From the NCBI RefSeq assembly GCF_049200465.1, contig NZ_CP120836.1, forward strand, positions 3,844,001-3,908,000: DNA of 64,000 nucleotides, read 5' to 3'. The notes beneath the pieces are model-generated. The model had not been told where the DNA came from. It saw only the letters and a list, made by a program, of their open reading frames with translations, and did not search any database. This document shows, piece after piece, positions 16,411 to 25,585 of this stretch. Source of the DNA: Leptothermofonsia sp049200465. Lineage in GTDB: Bacteria > Cyanobacteriota > Cyanobacteriia > Leptolyngbyales > Leptolyngbyaceae. Made by a program: the position numbers and the translations under genes. Each line of letters opens with the position of its first letter. Position 1 is the first letter of the stretch.

Positions 16411-17055
16411 TTATTTCATGCCATCATTCGCCTCCTGTCGCCGCTCTATGACTGCTTGTCGAAAGCCTAATACAACCAGAATATTGGACAGCGTCAAAAA
16501 GGACTCTGCACTGCCATGCAACCAATCTACATTGGCCAGGCTTTCGCCATAGGCAACCTTTGCGTAAATGCCCGCCGGAATGGTGACCCCAACAAAAACC
16601 AGCGTCATGTAAAACCCGATCAGTGCCAGCCGGGGCGCTTGCTGGGAGCGGGTCAGAAACCACAGAAAAGCCAGGTAGGGAAACAAAGAAATCGCAAAGA
16701 GCGAATCTTTGGAGATAGGAAGGTCAGGGAAGAGTAGAAACAGCGGCGCGATCGCCCCTACTCCAACTCCTGGCCCACGCTCCCGGTTCGCCTTCCCTTG
16801 CCGCCACAACCACCAGGCCGCCAGCATCAGTGTTACATTCCCCACCACTGTCATCATCGCCTGTAGTGTGACCAGCCATTCCAGCGATTGGGCATTGTCA
16901 AAGAAATGCCAGGTGCAGGCACACATGGCACTTACCAGCGCAGGTAGCATTGCCAGAGCAAAAATAAACCAGGCGCGGTTGCCTGTCACTTCACCATAGA
17001 GCCAGATGAACCAGATGGCAGCAACCCATTCAATAACGCTTGAGGTGTGAATCAC
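16411..17055 (-). CDS. DUF2499/DUF3593 membrane protein (start disturbed)
   Basis: The 214-residue membrane protein has about six hydrophobic segments. The first half, VIHTSSVIEWVAAIWFIWLYGE, matches DUF2499. The second half, LIGFYMTLVFVGVTIPAGIY and VDWLHGSAESFLTLSNI, matches DUF3593. Both domains belong to cyanobacterial and plastid membrane proteins of unknown role. A GTG at 17055 opens the frame, but the family N-terminus (ALSIPTW) lies further upstream. An ATG at 17084 gives MHALSIPTWVIHTSS if the (GA)n run at 17069-17077 is two bases shorter. The start is therefore probably shifted by a dinucleotide expansion. Confidence 0.82.
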   Translation of the reverse strand: MIHTSSVIEWVAAIWFIWLYGEVTGNRAWFIFALAMLPALVSAMCACTWHFFDNAQSLEWLVTLQAMMTVVGNVTLMLAAWWLWRQGKANRERGPGVGVGAIAPLFLLFPDLPISKDSLFAISLFPYLAFLWFLTRSQQAPRLALIGFYMTLVFVGVTIPAGIYAKVAYGESLANVDWLHGSAESFLTLSNILVVLGFRQAVIERRQEANDGMK

Positions 17056-17208
17056 CCAGGTGGGGATGGAGAGAGAGCGTGCATGGCAGTAGTGAGAGGG
17101 GAGGGGGAGGGGTGGGTGATGAGGGATAAAGGGGTGAAGAGGAAAGATAGGTTATGAGTTTGTAACACATTCCTCTAACTTAGAACTCATACCTTAAAAC
17201 TCAACACT

Positions 17209-18262
17209 ATGGGAACAGTTCAGGCGATTTTGTGCGGCTATTACGGTCAGGGCAATGGGGGGGATGAAGCACTGTTAGTATCTTTGCTGCAAATGCTGCC
17301 ACAGCACGTAGCACCACTGGTATTGTCGGGTAATCCCCCAGCAGACCCGCGATCGCTATCAGGTCAGGGCCATCAACCGTAAGGATCCGCATGCGCTCCT
17401 GCAAGCTTTTCGGCAGTCCCAGGTGTTTATTTGGGGAGGGGGTACTCTAATTCAGGATGCGACCAGCGCGGTGAGTCCACTTTACTACACGGGTTTGATG
17501 AAGCTGGCTCAAATTCTGGGATTGAAAACGATCGCCTGGGCGCAGGGAATTGGCCCACTGCAACGACCCCTCACTCGCTGGGTTGCCAGACAGACCTTTG
17601 CAGGCTGTGCGGCAGTGAGTGTCCGCGATCGCGGTTCCGCCAAATATCTGGCCGACTGGGGCATTCCCTTTACTCTAGCTCCCGATCCGGTATGGGCAAT
17701 GGATTCCAAACCCATCAGTGGATTTTGGGATTTACCTGCCCCCAGGGTGGCTATAAACCTGCGTCCCCATCCCTTGCTGACACCCACCAAACTGGCAGTG
17801 CTGACCCAGGCTCTAATCGATTTTCAGAAGGCAACCCAAACCTGCATTCTGCTGGTGCCATTTCAAAAAAGCCAGGATCTGGCGATCGCCCAAACTATTC
17901 AACCCCACCTTCCTGGACCCAACCAGGTCATCGGTCTGGAAGACCCGCAGCAATTGAAGCGGGTATTTCGCGGAGTCGAGATGGCGATCGCCATGCGCTT
18001 TCACGGGTTGATCATGGCCGCCGCCGAAGAATGTCGCTGTTTTGCGCTCAGCTATGACCCCAAAGTCAGCCAGCTTATGCAGGACCTGTCCCTCCCCGGA
18101 TGGGAACTGTCCGCCATTCCAGACGATCCGAACCTGATTAGCCAAACCTGGATTGAGCAATATGCCAACGGTTTTCCCCTCTCAAGTGATCAAATACAGT
18201 TCCTGGTTGACCGGGCGTTAATTCATCAGGAAGTTTTGCAAAAAGCACTGGCAACCCTGTAG
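17209..18262 (+). pseudogene. csaB: Polysaccharide pyruvyl transferase CsaB, frame broken once
   Basis: The reading begins at the ATG at 17209 (VQAILCGYYGQGNGGDEALL) and stops early at 17384-17386. The remainder is open in another frame: AINRKDPHALLQAFRQSQVF, IWGGGTLIQDATSAVSPLYY, GLMKLAQILGLKTIAWAQGI, CAAVSVRDRGSA, VEMAIAMRFHGLIMAA. The pieces join if the run of five C at 17335-17339 is one base shorter, giving SGNPQQTRDRYQV. The product would be about 350 residues. CsaB adds pyruvate to wall-linked polysaccharide in S-layer bacteria. It is widely kept in cyanobacteria. Confidence 0.9.
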
Positions 18263-18482
18263 GGGAGAGGCAGGAAGGAAGTAGCCCCCTGGCCCCTAAT
18301 CCCCAGTCTCCTCAATTTTGTATATTTGTCTAACAAAACTGCTGCAACCAAAGCTTCTGTGATAGGAAGTGAAGAATTCAACTGCAATATTTCGATGATG
18401 AGTAGGTTTCAATTGGATTAACTCGTCGTTTAGCCTGATAAATTCAACGAACCGATTTAGAAACTGGATATATGATGATTAT

Positions 18483-18494
18483 CGCCATATGGCG
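18483..18494. promoter_or_regulatory. Perfect 12-bp palindrome upstream of the coiled-coil gene
   Basis: CGCCATATGGCG lies 37 nt before the ATG at 18532. Its position between a possible -10 region and the start would suit an operator, but no regulator is known for it. It may be chance. Confidence 0.3.
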
Positions 18495-18531
18495 TAGCGC
18501 TTAAGGATTTCTCACCTGCAGGATTAGAGTT

Positions 18532-20412
18532 ATGAGTGAAGCTGAACGCCTCAATCACGATTCCGGTTTGTCTGAACCTGCCGAGACAACTCCCACCATT
18601 GCTTCTGATGGAGTTGCTCAGGCATTGGAGTCTGCCTCTACAGAAGGTTCTGGTGATGAGGGGTGGCAAACGGTTGACTTCCCTGGTGCCATGAGTGTGG
18701 ACGCCATTCCGAAGGCGGAAGAAACAGGCTGCTCCAACACTTTTGATGCTGATCCTGAGGTTTTTTCGGCAATGACTGCCTTGGGAGATACTCCTTCCCA
18801 GGAGACGCAGGCGATCACTCCCCCGATTCAGGAACCCCAACTATCTATACCCGAAGAATTTTCTGTGCAGTTCCAGCGGCTTCAGCGGGAAAATAAAGTA
18901 TTGCGCGATCGCATTGTGGAACTTGAACAAGATCTGACCCAACAGCAGATCGAGCTGCAATTAGAACTTGCCCGGTCTCTTCACACCGCGTCTACCGAAC
19001 CTCTGCCAACCCCTATTTCAGAAACCCAGCAGGCGCAGGAACTGGCAGCCGCCCAGGAACGAGTTAACGACCTTCTAAAAGAACTTGATATTTCTAAGCA
19101 ATCGGCTCAACGTCAGCGCATTCTGGTAGAGACTCTGACAGAGCAATTAGAGAGCAGCCAGGAACGCGTTGCGCAGTTAGAGCGGGATTGTGCCCTTGCT
19201 CAGCAGCGATACAACGAACAGGTACAACAACTCCTGCAAGCCGAAAATACCTGTCGCGATTTGCGGACACGCCTCCATCGCCAGCAGCAGCAAACCCTGC
19301 AATTCAAAGCGGCCCTGGAGAAATGTCTAGAAATGCCTTCTGCTCAGAGGCATAGTCAATTCCTTAACATGGACAATAATCCACCTGCTCCAACCGTTTC
19401 CATCCCACCCTCTGCTCTGGCGCAAGTCCTGGCACCCAAGAATCAGCCAGTGCGTCCCTGGTCTGCGGTATCCGAAGCTAAACTGGATGCACGTGATAGC
19501 AGGGACGACTTGCCTAGACCCCTGTCTAAGCTCCTACATCCCAACACAGATAATGAGGCAGACAGGCTCGATGTAGACACTGCATTCCAGAATCCCTCAG
19601 GGGAATCAGATGATCCACAGGCGACCACCGCCTGGGTGAACCAACTCTTTGCAGATGCCCCGACAGGGTCATCCTATCCAATCGAAGACGGACAGCCCTC
19701 TAATGACATCTTTGATCTGAGTCCATTCCTGCAATCTGAGAACACCAACTTCAGCAACGTTCAAACAGACCTGGCTCAATCATCCTCCACACCGCCAGCT
19801 GATGAAAAACTGCTACAGATGTTGGCAGCAGTTCCTTTGGATTCCGATGAGTTAGGTAATCCTCTCGAAGCTTTCCAGTGGGGACAATCTTCCTCGTCCG
19901 AAGACTCACTCTGGGATGACCTGGCAAAATTGATTGATCCTCCAGTTACTGGCAGCTCGCGGCCTTCCGAGTCTTTGTCAACGTCGGTGGAAGCGGTTGG
20001 GAAGGCGGATGAGTCTCCTGCACCTGAAGCCCCGCCCACGACGAACTTGCCGACTGACTCCAGTTCTGTTTCTGGTCAATCTAGCCAAGGGGATGAGCCA
20101 ACTGCCCATAGCCAAAAGCCGCTGGAACTCATTTCCTGGACACCTCGTTCTGGCAGGCAATCCCGCAGTAGCCACCTGCGTCCAGTTTCCGCCCCAACCC
20201 CAGCTGAGGATAGTCAGAAAGAGGCTCAACCCGCAGCGGTTACAACCTCCAGCAAACCAGACAAGCCAGAGCAGGTATCTAGCAATCCCTCCACCAGTAA
20301 CGCCCTGCTTTCGGCAGGCTGGCCTTCTCCGGTTGTCTACCCTCTGCGTTCATCGAGAAAGCTTAAATCCTTGGCTGCCGTTGATTTACCAACCTTTCCG
20401 AAAGCACGCTAA
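18532..20412 (+). CDS. Large coiled-coil protein with disordered tail, unknown function
   Basis: The 626-residue protein is acidic and has no membrane segment or signal peptide. Residues about 1-105 are disordered. A coiled coil follows at about 108-265 (FQRLQRENKVLRDRIVELEQ through TCRDLRTRLHRQQQQTLQFK), then AALEKCLEMPSAQ. The rest is rich in Ser, Pro and Asp, ending in a conserved-looking basic motif, WPSPVVYPLRSSRKLKSL. Coiled-coil proteins of this shape occur across filamentous cyanobacteria, but I do not recognise a named family. A structural or scaffold role is plausible. It stands alone, after csaB and before a MITE-like element. Confidence 0.75.
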   Translation: MSEAERLNHDSGLSEPAETTPTIASDGVAQALESASTEGSGDEGWQTVDFPGAMSVDAIPKAEETGCSNTFDADPEVFSAMTALGDTPSQETQAITPPIQEPQLSIPEEFSVQFQRLQRENKVLRDRIVELEQDLTQQQIELQLELARSLHTASTEPLPTPISETQQAQELAAAQERVNDLLKELDISKQSAQRQRILVETLTEQLESSQERVAQLERDCALAQQRYNEQVQQLLQAENTCRDLRTRLHRQQQQTLQFKAALEKCLEMPSAQRHSQFLNMDNNPPAPTVSIPPSALAQVLAPKNQPVRPWSAVSEAKLDARDSRDDLPRPLSKLLHPNTDNEADRLDVDTAFQNPSGESDDPQATTAWVNQLFADAPTGSSYPIEDGQPSNDIFDLSPFLQSENTNFSNVQTDLAQSSSTPPADEKLLQMLAAVPLDSDELGNPLEAFQWGQSSSSEDSLWDDLAKLIDPPVTGSSRPSESLSTSVEAVGKADESPAPEAPPTTNLPTDSSSVSGQSSQGDEPTAHSQKPLELISWTPRSGRQSRSSHLRPVSAPTPAEDSQKEAQPAAVTTSSKPDKPEQVSSNPSTSNALLSAGWPSPVVYPLRSSRKLKSLAAVDLPTFPKAR

Positions 20413-20585
20413 CCTTGTCAAACTGCTTTGAAGCGCAGCTTTCCTGTGTTGTAGGGGCAGTTGTTAAGAGCTTGGCGGTTTATCAAAGGAACTTTGCCTG
20501 GTTATCCAAACCCGAAAAAACTAATTTAGAAAGTTTTAAGGGTGGCAAATTCTTCAAGATTTGCTTAGCAGACCATTAGCTATTT

Positions 20586-20679
20586 GGCGTTGCTGAAAAG
20601 CAGTATGAATCAAAACAAAGTTTCGAGCATACAGCATCTATTTCATATCCAAATTTTCATATCCAAATTCAGCAACGCC
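20586..20679. mobile_element. MITE-like element with flanking 12-bp direct repeats
   Basis: The 94-bp element is bounded by perfect 12-bp inverted repeats, GGCGTTGCTGAA (20586-20597) and TTCAGCAACGCC (20668-20679). It is flanked directly by a perfect 12-bp direct repeat, CATTAGCTATTT, at 20574-20585 and 20680-20691. Terminal repeats starting GGCGTTGCTGAAT are, from memory, typical of some cyanobacterial IS elements. No transposase fits inside. The right side also contains a tandem repeat of TTTCATATCCAAA (20641-20667). Confidence 0.75.
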
Positions 20680-20692
20680 CATTAGCTATTTA

Positions 20693-20824
20693 GCTAGGCA
20701 CAATTAAATTAACACAATTAAATTAATTAAATTAAGGATAATTTGGAGAGTGGAAAGGGTAACCCCTCTACCTGGGGGCGTAGCCCTGCTTCCTTCTTTA
20801 CAATCAATGATAACTACTTACTTA
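20693..20824. repeat. Dispersed GC-rich repeat, family 1, copy D
   Basis: It begins GCTAGGCACAATTAAATT and ends CAATCAATGATAACTACTTA, in reverse orientation to copy A. The core GGGGGCGTAGCCCTGCTTCC has lost part of the perfect hairpin. It sits between the MITE-like element and the end of the cruA gene. An AATTAAATTAA segment is tandemly repeated. Confidence 0.7.
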
Positions 20825-20840
20825 GATTTGTCGTTATTCC

Positions 20841-23006
20841 TTACCTTCGAGGGTCTTGTAGGATTGCTCTTTGGGCGTCCTGTTTGGATCGAATGCGTCT
20901 GCTGCGATCTCCCATCGCCTGAGGTTGCCCCATCCCATCGGTAAATGCATAGCTCTTAGCCAATAGCCATAACCAGAGTTCGGGGAAACGGGGCTCCAGC
21001 CATGGCTGAATCTGTGTCAGAAAATGGGGAAACCAGCTACTCAAGAGAGCGCTGATAAACGCACTGACGCTAAAGTCCAGATAGCTACTCAACCAACGCA
21101 GTATATCTTGAGGTCCGGCTAGGTCCCAGATCCAGAGGAGGAGGGCCGGATTTTTCCGGGCAGCCTTGATTGCCATTCGATTAAAGGAGAGCCAGTCTAC
21201 CCGATCTTTGATAAAGGCTTCTGCGACTGCGGGAGGTTCTACTGCCAGGATGCCGAAAAAGGTATTGAGCATAGCGTTAATTCGCTCTGGGGGAATGTTT
21301 CGTCCCGTCGGCACCATCATGCCTTTAGAAAATAACCAGGTGACAGCAACATTACTCTGGTAAGCCCGGATCTGGTTCAGATGCTTGGCCGAAAGGAGAT
21401 CATGACTGAGCGCAGTATCCAGCAGGTGCGTCAGACGCGGCAGGTTACGAACGAGCGAGCCAAAGCCTGTAAAAATTAAAGGAGATTGGAGCGAGGCAGC
21501 ATCGCCGATTGCAATCAACCGATCAAAAGCAACCCGGCGATCGCGACCGCTTGTACTGAAATGCCCTGGGATGTAGCCAAAGGTTGGCTTCTTCCAGACT
21601 AACCGATCCACGTCACAGCGGCGATATTCGGGCAAGATAGTGAAAAAATCCTCATACATTTCTAGAAGCGAGCCAGGATTGTCTGGATGCACTTGATGGT
21701 AATGAAACAGATAAAAAGTCAACTCCTCCCCTTCAGCAGGAAACAGTTCCCAAATTAACTGCCGCCCCCTGGAAATGTCTCCATGACTATTCAGCACATC
21801 ACCATAGCGGGCATCCCACACTCCCGGCTCAAACCCACTGGAGATCACCGCTCCCACCGTTGGGCAAACGCTATCAAAGGCACGCCCACCATTTAGTTGC
21901 CAGGCGATCGGAGAAGCGGTCCCCATCGCATCCACCAGCAGTCTTCCAGAGGCTACTCGCGTTTCCCCCGTAGGCAGATGTTTGAGCTGAAGGGTAACCT
22001 TTTCTAGGTCAATATCGGCCCGCAGAAATTCGGTTTCATCCCAAATTTCTCCCCCTGCCTCTCGTAACTTCTCACCACAGACCCGCAGCAGCTTTTCCGC
22101 ATCCAGGCCCACATTCAGGACAGTTGGCGTGTGTAGTACGGGAGCTTTTGCCTGGGGAGGATTGTTGGCATCAAAAAACTTGTGAAACCCGTCTATGTAC
22201 TCCCGTGCGATCAAGTTCTCAAACTCAGCCTGGTTAAACAACCCCAAGTCAATCAAACTCTGAAACTCACTGCGGGAAATATTCCACTCTCGGTTCATTC
22301 GCCCAAAGGGTAACCGTTCAATCAAAAGCACTCGGTAGCCCAACCGAGCCATCACCGCCGCATGGATGACACCAAGGGCACCCCCCACGTAAATCAAGTC
22401 GTAAGGGGGGAGTGGCGGAGTGGCGGAGTTGTTATCTGTGGAGTGGGCACCCTCCTGTCGTCTGTTGCCTGTTGTCTGCTCCTGACTTTTGAAGATGACT
22501 GGCTTCGGTTGTTGCGGATTCCTCACGCCTTCTCGCCAGCGTTGCTCCCACCAGTAAACTCGGGTCAGGTCGTGCTCCCCATTCGGCATTTTTTGAAAGT
22601 ATTTAACGGTGAGGGGGTAATGGTCGGCCAGGGCAGAAAAAATTGACTGTTGTGACAGGTCAACCACCGGGGGAATGGGATAGCGGCTGGGGAACTGGCG
22701 ATAAATGTCTGCCTTCAGGCGCTTCAGGATTTGATCTTCCTGAGGGAGGGCAGTTTCTGACCAGCGAAATACTTTGAGGTAGGTGGTGCGCTGGAGGGAC
22801 CAGGTAAATATTGAGAGTTCGTTACATTTACTCTTGGAGTTTTCAGAAATGGAGGCTGATTGAGGTGTAGTTTCGGAGAACTGCAACCGGATACCACTCT
22901 GGGTGTGAACCTTTTTTCCAGTTCCAGGGTCAAAATCAAGTTGTAACCAGCGTCTGACTTCCTCAGTCGCAGGGGTGGGTATCTCAAGATAAAGAATTTC
23001 CTTCAT
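20841..23006 (-). CDS. cruA: CruA-type lycopene cyclase (FAD-dependent)
   Basis: From the ATG at 23006 the protein is 721 residues. The N-terminus, MKEILYLEIPTPATEEV, precedes a Rossmann FAD region, YDLIYVGGALGVIHAAVMARLG, followed by VLLIERLPFGRMNREWNISR. Further signatures are LVDAMGTASPIAWQ, RLIAIGDAASLQSPLIFTGFG and PTGRNIPPERINAMLNTFFG. These belong to the CruA/CruP lycopene cyclases, which close the rings of lycopene toward beta-carotene. I favour CruA over CruP because of the long N-terminal domain; this is uncertain. A Pro/Thr-rich insert (EQTTGNRRQEGAHSTDNN) just before the FAD motif resembles spacer sequence and looks like an in-frame insertion. Confidence 0.72.
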   Translation of the reverse strand: MKEILYLEIPTPATEEVRRWLQLDFDPGTGKKVHTQSGIRLQFSETTPQSASISENSKSKCNELSIFTWSLQRTTYLKVFRWSETALPQEDQILKRLKADIYRQFPSRYPIPPVVDLSQQSIFSALADHYPLTVKYFQKMPNGEHDLTRVYWWEQRWREGVRNPQQPKPVIFKSQEQTTGNRRQEGAHSTDNNSATPPLPPYDLIYVGGALGVIHAAVMARLGYRVLLIERLPFGRMNREWNISRSEFQSLIDLGLFNQAEFENLIAREYIDGFHKFFDANNPPQAKAPVLHTPTVLNVGLDAEKLLRVCGEKLREAGGEIWDETEFLRADIDLEKVTLQLKHLPTGETRVASGRLLVDAMGTASPIAWQLNGGRAFDSVCPTVGAVISSGFEPGVWDARYGDVLNSHGDISRGRQLIWELFPAEGEELTFYLFHYHQVHPDNPGSLLEMYEDFFTILPEYRRCDVDRLVWKKPTFGYIPGHFSTSGRDRRVAFDRLIAIGDAASLQSPLIFTGFGSLVRNLPRLTHLLDTALSHDLLSAKHLNQIRAYQSNVAVTWLFSKGMMVPTGRNIPPERINAMLNTFFGILAVEPPAVAEAFIKDRVDWLSFNRMAIKAARKNPALLLWIWDLAGPQDILRWLSSYLDFSVSAFISALLSSWFPHFLTQIQPWLEPRFPELWLWLLAKSYAFTDGMGQPQAMGDRSRRIRSKQDAQRAILQDPRR

Positions 23007-23156
23007 TCCGTTTGCAAGACTCCTATGATATGGCTGAGACAATTCAGTTAAGAAAGCCTTAAAATGCGCTAAACTACAAAACACGATTAGACAAAAAACG
23101 TTACAAATTTCTCATAATTCATTAGGGCATTTTTCATTTGTAGTATTAAGTCCACC

Positions 23157-23390
23157 ATGAACTATCCTATTCCAGCGAATCCCCAAGAAGTCGTTGCTCT
23201 CAGACAAAGTCCTGTGACTGAAGAGTTGATTGCGGCAGCGATCGCTGGTGTCGTTCAGGTTGCCCGTTCAAATGGGCAATCACTCGATGAGCTGATGGCA
23301 GAAGTTCTGGCGGACGATGCTCTGCTTGATACAAAACAGCGTCAGTGGCTTAGCGAAATTGTCGCTGTCGCCTGGGAAAAGCTGCCTTAA
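23157..23390 (+). CDS. Small conserved cyanobacterial hypothetical protein
   Basis: The 77-residue acidic protein begins MNYPIPANPQEVVALRQSPV and continues with helices ELIAAAIAGVVQVARSNGQS and LDELMAEVLADDALLD, ending WLSEIVAVAWEKLP. It is soluble with no metal-binding motif. Similar small proteins occur in other cyanobacteria, but I cannot give a family name. It is transcribed divergently from cruA, with a 150-nt spacer, and 79 nt ahead of the ABC ATPase gene. Confidence 0.7.
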   Translation: MNYPIPANPQEVVALRQSPVTEELIAAAIAGVVQVARSNGQSLDELMAEVLADDALLDTKQRQWLSEIVAVAWEKLP

Positions 23391-23469
23391 TGGGGATGCT
23401 GGGTGAGAACAGGGATGGTACCTTACTTTTAAGAATCTTTCCTTTGCCTACCCGTTCGGGTTGTTCTCC

Positions 23470-24351
23470 ATGAGCATTGCGGTTTCTCTTCAGAACGTCT
23501 ATAAGCATTACAACAAAGTGCCAGTTGTTAATAACCTCTCCTTTGAGATTCAGTCGGGAGAGATGTTTGGCTTGCTGGGACCAAACGGAGCGGGCAAATC
23601 CACTACGATCCGAATGTTGACTACTTTAACCACTCCCTCCCAGGGAGAAATTCGGGTGGCCGGATACGATGTGGTGAAACAACCGTTGCAGGTCAAGCGG
23701 CGAATTGGGGTCGTTTTGCAGCAAACCAGCGTTGACAATGACCTTTCAGTCTGGGAGAACATGGAGTTCCACGGTCGCTTGCACCATATCCCCAATCCCC
23801 AGCGCCAACAAGAGATTAACCGCTGGCTAGAGTATGTTGATCTGGTAGAACGTCGGAATGATCCGGTTAAAACCCTCTCTGGTGGAATGAAGCGCCGCCT
23901 TCAAATTGCCAGAGCCTTACTGCACCAACCAGAAGTTTTATTTCTGGATGAGCCTACGGTGGGCCTTGATCCCCAGACCCGCCGCCGTCTTTGGGAAATC
24001 ATCCGCGACCTGAATCGGCAGGGAATGACTATCCTGCTAACCACGCATTATATGGACGAGGTGGAGTACCTCTGTGATTCCACCTTCAGCGAATCAGCGG
24101 TACCCAATCGGATTGGAATTATGGATGGCGGCAAGCTGATTGAACTGGGCACGCTGAGAGAATTTCGCCAGAAGCACGGAGAGGGGTTGGTGATGAAGCA
24201 AATGCAGGACCGCTGGGACTACAAATTTTTTCCAACCCTGGAAGATGCCAACGCCTATCTCGATCAGCAACCTAACAAAACAGGCATGATGGTCAGACCG
24301 TCAAACTTGGAAGACATTTTTGTGGAACTGACGGGGAGAAACCTAGATTAA
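23470..24351 (+). CDS. ABC transporter ATP-binding protein (DrrA type)
   Basis: From the ATG at 23470 the protein is 293 residues. Walker A is LGPNGAGKSTT, the Q-loop VVLQQTSVDNDL, the signature LSGGMKRRLQIARAL, Walker B VLFLDEPTVGLDP and the H-loop LLTTHYMDE. A C-terminal extension of about 70 residues (LGTLREFRQKH onward) is typical of drug- or polysaccharide-export ATPases of the DrrA/NodI type. A 10-residue insert, STFSESAVPN, splits the usual CDRIGIMDGG. No ABC permease gene follows; the next gene is scpB, 380 nt on, so the permease must be elsewhere. Confidence 0.92.
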   Translation: MSIAVSLQNVYKHYNKVPVVNNLSFEIQSGEMFGLLGPNGAGKSTTIRMLTTLTTPSQGEIRVAGYDVVKQPLQVKRRIGVVLQQTSVDNDLSVWENMEFHGRLHHIPNPQRQQEINRWLEYVDLVERRNDPVKTLSGGMKRRLQIARALLHQPEVLFLDEPTVGLDPQTRRRLWEIIRDLNRQGMTILLTTHYMDEVEYLCDSTFSESAVPNRIGIMDGGKLIELGTLREFRQKHGEGLVMKQMQDRWDYKFFPTLEDANAYLDQQPNKTGMMVRPSNLEDIFVELTGRNLD

Positions 24352-24731
24352 ATGCAGAATGAACAGATTTATTGGATTTATTTCAAAGATGCAAAATGGA
24401 TAAATCGCTCTTTGTTTTCTCATTTCTAACACCAATTTGGATTGTTAAATGCAACAGATTGACTTGAGGGTAGTGCATTAAAGCAGTGTGAGAAAATTTG
24501 TAACAATCGTCAGGAGTCGTTCATTTGCCTGTCTTCAGATTTGAGTCAATCAAACCTGAGAACCTTGGTAAATTATGATTCTACATTTCTTTGATTCACG
24601 ACCGATTTGAGAAGTTAGGAGCCAGGAGCCAGGAGCCACAATTAATCCTAATTCTGGCTTCTAATTCCTGGCTTCCTCCATCAGGCATCCGCTGTCAAAA
24701 TTTTCTAAATCGGTATATTTTTGCATTTTCA
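24352..24731. other. 380-nt spacer before scpB
   Basis: It contains GCCAGGAGCCAGGAGCC (a tandem GCCAGGA repeat near 24625) and CTTCTAATTCCTGGCTTCC, spacer repeat types seen elsewhere in the window. No gene, RNA or clear promoter was seen. Confidence 0.4.
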
Positions 24732-25235
24732 ATGTCCATGCCTCGTCTTGCCAGCACCATTGAAGCCATCCTTTACCTCAAAGCACAGCCGCTCACCGTT
24801 GCCGAAATTGCCGAATTTGCCGGGTGCGATCGCGACACCGCCGAGGAAGGGCTGATTGAGTTGATGGAAGACTATGCCCGGCGGGACAGTGCCCTTGAAG
24901 TGGTTGAAACACCTGATGGTTATACTTTGCAGCTGCGAGAAATCTTTCACCATTTGGTGCAAACCCTGGTTCCGGCAGATCTGGGAGTCGGAGCGCTAAG
25001 AACATTGGCCGCGATCGCCCTCAAAGGCCCCATTTCCCAAACGGATCTGGTGGATCTGCGTGGTTCTGGTGCTTATCAACACGTTCAGGAACTTGTTGAG
25101 CTGGGATTCGTCCGAAAGCGAAGGCAATCCGATGGGCGTTCCTACTGGTTGCAAGTCACCGACAAATTTCACCAATACTTTCAACTTCACCAACTACCTC
25201 CAGAATTTGAGCAAATTCTGAAGTCAAAAAACTGA
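24732..25235 (+). CDS. scpB: Segregation and condensation protein ScpB
   Basis: From the ATG at 24732 (another Met two codons later) the protein is 167 residues. It has two winged-helix domains: LASTIEAILYLKAQPLTVAEIAE first, and VGALRTLAAIALKGPISQTDLVDLRGS with LVELGFVRKRRQSDGRSYWLQV second. These are ScpB hallmarks. ScpB binds ScpA at the SMC head and helps chromosome segregation. Upstream in-frame sequence is spacer repeat and does not belong. scpA and smc are not in the window. Confidence 0.92.
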   Translation: MSMPRLASTIEAILYLKAQPLTVAEIAEFAGCDRDTAEEGLIELMEDYARRDSALEVVETPDGYTLQLREIFHHLVQTLVPADLGVGALRTLAAIALKGPISQTDLVDLRGSGAYQHVQELVELGFVRKRRQSDGRSYWLQVTDKFHQYFQLHQLPPEFEQILKSKN

Positions 25236-25371
25236 TTGGGAGTTGGGAATCGGGAGTAGAAGTGTTAAGGGGTAGGGGGAAAGGAGTGGATGGGTGATGG
25301 AGTGGGGGATTGATGGAGTAAGGGAGTTTTGAGTTCCCATCTCACCCCTCACCCTTCTCTGCTCACTGAAC

Positions 25372-25490
25372 TAAGTAGCTGGGCGCAATTAAATTAAGGA
25401 TAGTTTTGGGGGTGGAGGGGGTGAAACCCCCTGCCTGGGGGCGCAGCCCCCACTCCTCCCCTTTACAAATTAATTATGACTACCTACTTA
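25372..25490. repeat. Dispersed GC-rich repeat, family 1, copy E
   Basis: It begins TAAGTAGCTGGGCGCAATTA and ends ATTATGACTACCTACTTA, giving inverted terminal repeats TAAGTAG/CTACTTA. The core has GTGAAACCCCCTGCCTGGGG and GGCGCAGCCCCC. It is the reverse complement layout of copy A. It is followed by a 19-bp tandem duplication, CTTAACAACCAACAACGAA (25487-25524). Confidence 0.8.
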
Positions 25491-25585
25491 ACAACCAACA
25501 ACGAACTTAACAACCAACAACGAACAACTGGTTGAAGTTAGAGTGAGAAGTGTCAGAATAGTTGAGAAAGGATATCGGAATCTCC

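Noticed and set aside
24591..24731. Longer ScpB start
   Set aside because: The extra residues come from spacer repeats; the domain begins at the 24732 or 24738 Met.
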